From assembly GCA_031284195.1 (NCBI GenBank), contig JAITAI010000076.1, positions 1-11,205 on the forward strand: DNA of 11,205 nucleotides, in the 5' to 3' direction. This DNA is from Treponema sp. Its GTDB lineage: Bacteria > Spirochaetota > Spirochaetia > Treponematales > Breznakiellaceae. The notes under the pieces were generated by a model. The model saw nothing but the letters and a program-made list of their open reading frames with translations, was not told where the DNA came from and did not search any database. Numbering within the stretch: position 1 is the first letter of the stretch; each line of letters begins with the position of its first letter. Below are positions 6,401 to 11,205 of this stretch, one piece after another. A program made the position numbers and the translations under genes.

Positions 6401-7641
6401 TAATCTTTGTCGCGGTTCTCGGAAGTTTGGTGGGGATTACGATCCTCATCCAACTCCTCACCAATATGAAAATAGTCGGCGGTAATGAATTAGGGGTGGT
6501 TACTGGTTCAGGAAAACCCAAGGGGTTCCGGACCTTTTCCGGGGGTCGGGCCTTTATTATTCCCGTGCTGCAGCGGTTTAGCAAATTCGATCTTACTCCC
6601 ATTACCATAGAAGTAGTGGTGGATTCTGCCATTGCCGCGGGGATCGTGCCGCTCAACGTTAAAGCCACGGTCTCCTTTGCCATTGCAGGGAACGAAGCAG
6701 GGCGGTCCCATGCGGTTACCCGGCTTCTGGATTTGGCGGCTAACCGGGAAGAGTTGGCGAAAATAGCAGGGGATGTGATTGAGGGGCATCTGCGGGATTC
6801 CATTGCCAGTATGACTCCAGAACAGGTGATGAAGGACAAGGATACCCTGGTGGCCAAGATGATCCATGTCTGCAAAAGCGACCTGGAAAACCTGGGCTTG
6901 GAAATTACCACCATGAATATCGCGGATGTGGACGACCATCGTTTACCCGGCGTAGAAGAACCGGATCTCTACATTGCCCTGTTGAAGCGGATCCAATCGG
7001 CTCATGCAGAGACTAAGGCTCGGGAAGCTCAGGCAGAAGCCAAGGCTGCGGCATCGGAACAGGCCGAGGCCCGGCGGGGTGAAACCGAGGTTAAGCGTCT
7101 CAGGAATGAATTGGAACAACTTAAAGCGGAAGTCCGGGTCAGTTTGGCCGAGGAAACCCAGCGGCAAAAAGTGGGAGTAGAACAGGCAGCGGCCAATGCC
7201 CGAGCCCGGGTTGCGGGGATTACAGCGGAACTGGAAGCGGAAAAACAGAACATAACCCTGCTTAAGAACCGGTACCAGGCGGAAATCATAACCCCTGCGC
7301 TGGCAACCCGGGACAAGGCCATCCTCCAGGCCAAGGCAGAGGTTTCAGGCTGGTATGAAGTGGCCAAAGCTGAAATCGAACAGTTTGAAGTTACCCTTAA
7401 AACCATGGAAACGGCTCAAGGGGAGGCTCGCCGGGCATGGATCATTGATAATTTTGAGGCCCTCTTTGCGCCCTTCGCCCAAACCCTCACCCATTACCCG
7501 GCAGGCCGCGTTTCGGTGATTACCGGAGCAGGTGGAACCGATAAGACCCCCCTCTCCGCCATCCATCCCAATGCCTTGGCATCAGCCCAAAATGACCTGA
7601 TTGCCGGAGCTTTGGCTGACTTCCCGGAAAAAAAGCCCTAA
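6397..7641 (+). CDS. Flotillin/SPFH-domain protein, second copy
   Basis: A 414-residue protein with an N-terminal membrane helix (about 2-22), an SPFH domain (about 25-190, with GGRAFIIPVLQRFSKFDL at 49-66 as the band 7 core), a coiled coil rich in Ala, Glu, Lys and Gln (about 195-345) and a C-terminal segment ending in a lysine/proline tail. Its start overlaps the stop of the first flotillin as ATGA, so the two are translationally coupled and likely made in fixed ratio. The two proteins share layout but little obvious sequence outside short SPFH blocks, so they are old paralogues rather than a recent duplication. Together with the YqiJ-like protein they probably form a mixed membrane scaffold; this is inferred from context. 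The end faces pheS across only 44 bases. Confidence 0.9.
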   Translation: MIIFVAVLGSLVGITILIQLLTNMKIVGGNELGVVTGSGKPKGFRTFSGGRAFIIPVLQRFSKFDLTPITIEVVVDSAIAAGIVPLNVKATVSFAIAGNEAGRSHAVTRLLDLAANREELAKIAGDVIEGHLRDSIASMTPEQVMKDKDTLVAKMIHVCKSDLENLGLEITTMNIADVDDHRLPGVEEPDLYIALLKRIQSAHAETKAREAQAEAKAAASEQAEARRGETEVKRLRNELEQLKAEVRVSLAEETQRQKVGVEQAAANARARVAGITAELEAEKQNITLLKNRYQAEIITPALATRDKAILQAKAEVSGWYEVAKAEIEQFEVTLKTMETAQGEARRAWIIDNFEALFAPFAQTLTHYPAGRVSVITGAGGTDKTPLSAIHPNALASAQNDLIAGALADFPEKKP

Positions 7642-7685
7642 CCCTCTATCCCTGGGCTCAGGGCGGCACCGGGACCTCTGCCCTC

Positions 7686-9290
7686 CTATTCTGCCTGGGG
7701 TGTATTCCGCCGAAGCCGCACCTGTTCCAGATCATAGCTGAACAGGTCCCGCAGGTCCTTAAGCCCCAGGGCCATGAGGGCCATTCGGTCTATGCCAATA
7801 CCCCAGGCCGCTACCGGGACCCCTACTCCTAAAGATGCGGTTACCTCAGCGCGGAAGATCCCCGAACCTCCCAGTTCAAACCAGCCTAAGACCGGATGCT
7901 TGATGTGGACCTCCACCGAAGGCTCGGTAAAGGGAAAGTACCCGGGAACGTACTTTACTTCCTTTGCCCCGGCCACTTCTCGGGCGAACATTTCCAGGAA
8001 GCCCAAGAGGGTCTTGAGATTTACCCCTTCCCCCAGGACGATTCCCTCGGTCTGGTAGAAGTCTGAAAGGTGGGTAGCATCGACCCGGTCATAGCGAAAA
8101 CAGCGGACAATACCGAAGTACTTACCGGGGATTTTTGCGTGGGGGAGGGTTTTTGCGGAAAGAACCGTTCCTTGGCTGCGGAGGATGAGCCGCCGGGTAA
8201 AGTCCCGGTCAAAGGTATAGTTCCACCCCCGGCTTCCGGTCTTACCGCCGTTTTCATGGGCCGCAGCTACCTGGCTAAGCCAGGGTTCCGCGATAGCTGC
8301 CGCATGGGTGGGCGTTGCTAGGTGATAAACGTCATGAATGTCCCGGGCCGAATGAAACTGGGGCATAAAAAGGGCATCGGAATTCCAGAATTCCGTTTCC
8401 ACCAGGGGGCCGTCGAATTCCTCAAATCCCAGGGATACAAGTTTATCTTTTACCTCTTCAAGAAATTGGGCATAGGGATTGGTCCTGCCCACCATAAGCC
8501 GGGCTGGGGGAACCTGCGTATTATAAGAACGGAAGGTCTTTCCCTTCCAGGCGCCCTGGGCGAGCATTTCCGGGGTGAGCATCCCAATTTCATCTCCGGT
8601 GATTCCTGCTGCTTCTAAGGCCTTGGCTAGGGCGTCCCGGTTGGCCGAATCCTTAAGGCCTGAGGTAAAGCCGAAGAACACCTGTTCCCGGTCTATCTCC
8701 CGGAAGGCCGAAGTCGTTGCAGCGCCCCGTTTCTTAGCCAGCCCCTTCATGAGGGTCTGCTCAGCTTCGGATAAATCAGTCTGGGGAAGCAATCCCTCTG
8801 GGGCATCTGCGGCTTTCGTTAAAAGCCCCCGAACCAGAGAAAAATGGTCTGCTGCCTTACCGGTGGGTTCTGAAACCAGGGTAAGCCCCTTGGTTTTATC
8901 CATGCCCAGCACGCCCAGTTTGGAGAGGGTCCCAAAGGCGCTCCCCGCCTCTTTTGTATCCAGCCCCAGGTTGCGGGCAATCTCCGGGAGCCCTAAGCCC
9001 TGGGGCTGGGTCTGTCCACGGACCAGGTCCAGGATCCGCTCTTCAGGGGTGCCCTTTTCCTTCCATTCCCGGCCCAAGCCGGTCAGTTCAAAGAAAACCC
9101 TCGTTTCCCGGCGGATTTCTTCCACAATACCCTTGCCTAAGAGCCATGACAGGGCCTGATTCCCGTTACCGGGCTTGAGGTTGAGTTCCGTTTCCACCTT
9201 TTCGATAGTCAGTTCATCCCGCCGGGTATAATGGCGGATGATCTTCACCTCCAGAGGATGCAGATTCTTCACCACGCTTTGCATATCCAT
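7686..9290 (-). CDS. pheS: Phenylalanyl-tRNA synthetase alpha chain, archaeal type
   Basis: A 534-residue class II aminoacyl-tRNA synthetase subunit that, with PheT, charges tRNA-Phe. Length and layout match the archaeal/eukaryotic alpha chain (about 500 residues) and not the shorter bacterial one (about 330). Winged-helix DNA-binding-like segments fill roughly 1-150; the catalytic core spans about 265-530. Motif 1 lies near 271-300, motif 2 at 393-416 (RCFRYDRVDATHLSDFY), the Phe-pocket segment at 452-461 (FPFTEPSVEV), GGSGIFR at 474-480 and motif 3 at 497-516 (GIGIDRMALMALGL). Spirochaetes are known to have this type. The ATG at 9290 has AGAGG seven bases upstream. pheT is not adjacent on either side, so it must be elsewhere. 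A weak 7-pair hairpin (7660-7666 with 7678-7684) lies in the gap to the convergent flotillin gene. Confidence 0.97.
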   Translation of the reverse strand: MDMQSVVKNLHPLEVKIIRHYTRRDELTIEKVETELNLKPGNGNQALSWLLGKGIVEEIRRETRVFFELTGLGREWKEKGTPEERILDLVRGQTQPQGLGLPEIARNLGLDTKEAGSAFGTLSKLGVLGMDKTKGLTLVSEPTGKAADHFSLVRGLLTKAADAPEGLLPQTDLSEAEQTLMKGLAKKRGAATTSAFREIDREQVFFGFTSGLKDSANRDALAKALEAAGITGDEIGMLTPEMLAQGAWKGKTFRSYNTQVPPARLMVGRTNPYAQFLEEVKDKLVSLGFEEFDGPLVETEFWNSDALFMPQFHSARDIHDVYHLATPTHAAAIAEPWLSQVAAAHENGGKTGSRGWNYTFDRDFTRRLILRSQGTVLSAKTLPHAKIPGKYFGIVRCFRYDRVDATHLSDFYQTEGIVLGEGVNLKTLLGFLEMFAREVAGAKEVKYVPGYFPFTEPSVEVHIKHPVLGWFELGGSGIFRAEVTASLGVGVPVAAWGIGIDRMALMALGLKDLRDLFSYDLEQVRLRRNTPQAE

Positions 9291-10163
9291 GATTTACCTC
9301 TTCCTTCGTATGGGGAGGGTAACACCTTTCGGATAGTTTGAGAAGGGGGCGCGCCAGGCTTCGGGTATACTTTTGAATCTTTTAGACAGTCCGGGGGTTT
9401 CAGGGATTATAGAGAGTACAGGGATTTCAGCCCTAAAACTTGAAGGGCCTCTATATATATACGAGAAAGTTCGCGAGTTTTAGTTGCCCGGCACAGTCTC
9501 ATTCGCGAAAATCCCCGTTAATGCGCGGGCCACTATGTAAATGCAGGAATTTTGGGAGGCGCGGGGCCTCATGCCTTTTCTGAGCCTCATAAACGCTTCC
9601 GGGAGAGAACCGGGGAATCAAGGTTTGAGGGTTCTAGGAAAGCTTCATAGGGCCCCAGGAGACCTGGAAAAGGGCAGGACCCGGTCTTTCCCGGCTTTTG
9701 GGAAGGGGTCGGGGATGAGGGGCATGGGGGCTCTTTCGGGTATCCTGGGATCCTTCTGGTTTATTCGGTAAGCAGAGGCGGAGCAGGTTCCAGTCTCGGT
9801 ATAAAGGCAGGGACAGCAGAGGAAACCAGTCTCTGGGCCGGATGGGAAGCACAGCCCCCGCACCGGTGGTGAAACCGGCTCTGTAAAAAACCGGAAAAAA
9901 CGAAACCGGACCAGGAACGGGAACCCCGCGCTTTAAGAGCCGAGGCCCCTTACCGCGGCTTGCAGCTGGGGCCGGGCTGCCCTTTCCCCCTTGGTCAGTC
10001 TCTGAGGGGAGCAAGCCCTGGTGCAACTTTCCCTACCCCCGAGTTATTCGGGACTGTCCCCGAGCCTCGGGGGAATGGGACCAAACCCCCAGGGGCTTGA
10101 GGCAAGGGGCGCTTCGTCGGCTGAGCGCCACTGCCTTACAGGGGTGTTAAACCCCCTGGGGGG
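9291..10163. other. GC-rich region with no supportable gene
   Basis: About 870 bases with no gene I can defend. Frames at 9541-9771 (plus) and 9634-10026 (minus) lack ribosome binding sites and read as Pro/Arg/Gly-rich shadows of G/C blocks. The part next to pheS (9291-9480) probably holds its promoter: TATAAT occurs on the minus strand near 9400-9405, without a clear -35. The stretch contains many small inverted repeats, for example CCCCGAG/CTCGGGG at 10058-10072 and ggggct/agcccc near 10158-10177, a run of alternating TA near 9452-9459, and, at 9640-9735, G/C-rich sequence whose minus strand reads like the Pro/Leu/Arg-rich dispersed repeats found in many genomes. Confidence 0.5.
10108..10159 (-). 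repeat. Imperfect dispersed repeat, copy B
   Basis: The minus-strand counterpart of the element at 616-660, with the same order of short blocks and a terminal ggcgct/agcgcc stem. It lies five bases beyond the 3' end of the broken surface-protein gene and could act as its transcription end signal. Confidence 0.3.
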
Positions 10164-11205
10164 CTATTCCCAGCCCCCGGCCCTGCCGGATACACGGGTG
10201 TCCATGTTTACCTCCGGCCCAGCCGGGGAGTCGCGTTTCCAGTAGTCGATGGTTCTGCCACCCTTCTTGGCGAAAGTGCCACCACCATGGCTGTAGACAA
10301 ACACTCCGCCGCCGCTCCAGTCTGACCTGTTCCCGCTAATGGTCCCATCGGACATGGTGAAACTGCCACCCTCAACAAATACCCCGCCATCGGCAGAGCC
10401 CCGCAGGGTGGAGCCGGCTTTCATGGTAAAGGCCCCGCCCTCTACCCTTACAAGCCGAGCCGCCTTCTTATTACCGTCCAGGGTAATGTTACGGTCCAGG
10501 ACCAGGGTAACATTGGACTGTACCGTAAAGAGGGGGTCTTTACCGTTACTGCTGTTGGAAATGACCCGGACCTCCCCTTTCAAGGTAATGGTCTTGGCGG
10601 TATTGGCGCTAAAAACAACGGGGTTGATCGGGAAATCGCTACTCAGGGGATGGTATAATCCCCTCCTGGGTATTCCGGTTGATCGCTACCACAGCCTGGG
10701 CAAAGGCTGCGGTAGCGGAGACCTTTCAGTTATGCTCCACCGGTTCAGCTGCTCTGGGTTTATTCGCCCCAGTTCATTCGCCCTAAGACCATCTCCCCCC
10801 AGGGCCAAAGCCAGGGCTTCCATCGAGGTTATGCCGTCGCTGAGATACTGGTAGTTCACGGTCTGTCCCGACTCCTGGACCCCGCTAACCAGGTTGATCA
10901 CCGCCGCGTTGAACATATTCCGGATCCCCAGTTTCCGGGCAGTTACCGAGAGAACCCGTTTCGGGTTGGTTTCCCGGCCCAGGTCCGTCAAGTTTTCATC
11001 TGCCGTGTCTCCCGTTCAACTGGTGGGTGTACTCCTTCTGGATCTGGGCCAGGACGTCCGCGGTACGGGGATCTGCCCCGCCCCGCAGTTCCACCGGCGG
11101 TACTGCCAGCCGGGGAAGGCTGGACGCGTCCAGCCTTCCCCGGAGCGGCGATGTTCCGGGTCATGCCCGGGAGCTTGTCCTGGATATCCTCGATATTCCC
11201 GTAGG
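10164..11205 (-). pseudogene. Frameshifted repetitive surface protein, 3' part
   Basis: A coding relic that enters from beyond the right edge and ends at the TAG at 10164-10166. The downstream part (10164-10583) reads as a beta-helix-like surface protein: GGAFTMKAGSTLRG, GGSFTMSDGTISGN and GGGVFVYSHGGGTF, ending in GGWE. The upstream part (to 11203) includes LPRLAVPPVELRGGADPRTA, LTDLGRETNPKRVLSVTARK and FNAAVINLVSGVQESG, which I associate from memory with a paralogous envelope-protein family of termite-gut treponemes. The parts are in different frames; five one-base corrections join them: runs near 11138-11141 and 11011-11013 each have one base too many, and those at 10724-10726, 10660-10663 and 10646-10649 one too few. 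Repaired joints read NIAAPGRLDASS, LNGDTADENLTD, TEKVSATAAF and TQEGDYTIPLSSDF. Also, IQKEYTHQLN may mark a small internal deletion compared with the family. Decay is favoured, since the other genes are intact. Confidence 0.8.
11110..11143. repeat. Perfect 34-bp palindrome
   Basis: The 17 bases 11110-11126 (ccggggaaggctggacg) are the exact reverse complement of 11127-11143, with no spacer. The centre is ACGCGT. It lies inside the broken surface-protein gene, in the part coding for the GRLDASSLPRL segment, and one of the five inferred indels falls in its right arm (CCCC, 11138-11141). As RNA or single-stranded DNA it would form a long G/C-rich hairpin. Confidence 0.9.

Noticed and set aside
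7660..7684. Bidirectional terminator between the second flotillin and pheS
   Set aside because: The stem has only seven pairs including a G-T pair and no U-tract on either strand, so it is mentioned under pheS and not called.
9634..10026. 130-residue minus-strand open frame in the gene-free block
   Set aside because: It begins without a ribosome binding site, is dominated by Pro, Arg, Leu and Gly from G/C blocks, and shows no domain pattern.

Overview
The window looks like a chromosomal segment of a spirochaete, most likely a Treponema of the termite-gut type (T. primitia / T. azotonutricium group). The reasons are: a phenylalanyl-tRNA synthetase alpha chain of the long archaeal/eukaryotic kind, which spirochaetes are known to carry; a stand-alone PtsN-type EIIA protein, as in treponemal sugar-free PTS systems; a secreted HEAT-repeat protein; and, at the right edge, remains of a repetitive surface protein rich in GGxFTM / GTISGN motifs that I associate from memory with termite-gut treponemes. 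The species assignment is inference; no rRNA or other marker is present.

Layout. 1-715: no convincing gene, but a run of ten G (174-183) sits inside a promoter-like element. 716-1978 (-): major facilitator transporter. 2142-2588 (+): PtsN-like EIIA, diverging from the transporter and converging on 2670-3839 (-), a secreted HEAT-repeat protein; two perfect hairpins fill the convergent gap. 3840-4208: a hairpin-rich leader with an intrinsic terminator. 4209-7641 (+): a three-gene membrane operon made of a YqiJ/NfeD-like OB-fold membrane protein and two different flotillin/SPFH proteins, the last two overlapping by ATGA. 7686-9290 (-): pheS, convergent with the flotillins and without pheT beside it. 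9291-10163: GC-rich sequence with no gene that I can support. 10164-11205 (-): a broken surface-protein gene running off the window.

How the genes work together. The clear functional unit is the yqiJ-like/flotillin/flotillin operon. In E. coli a YqiJ-type protein is encoded next to the flotillin YqiK, and in many bacteria an NfeD-type OB-fold membrane protein is paired with a flotillin. Here the pair has become a trio with two divergent flotillins, so a hetero-oligomeric membrane scaffold is a reasonable inference. The remaining genes look like independent housekeeping or accessory units.

Most noteworthy signals: the poly-G run between a possible -35 and -10; two genes (ptsN and the HEAT gene) whose promoters place the transcription start at or within a few bases of the ATG, with no Shine-Dalgarno; the structured region before the flotillin operon; the two-flotillin operon; five single-base indels, all in short homopolymers, that break the surface-protein gene; and a perfect 34-bp palindrome inside that broken gene. 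I did not find CRISPR arrays, transposases, tRNAs or rRNAs.
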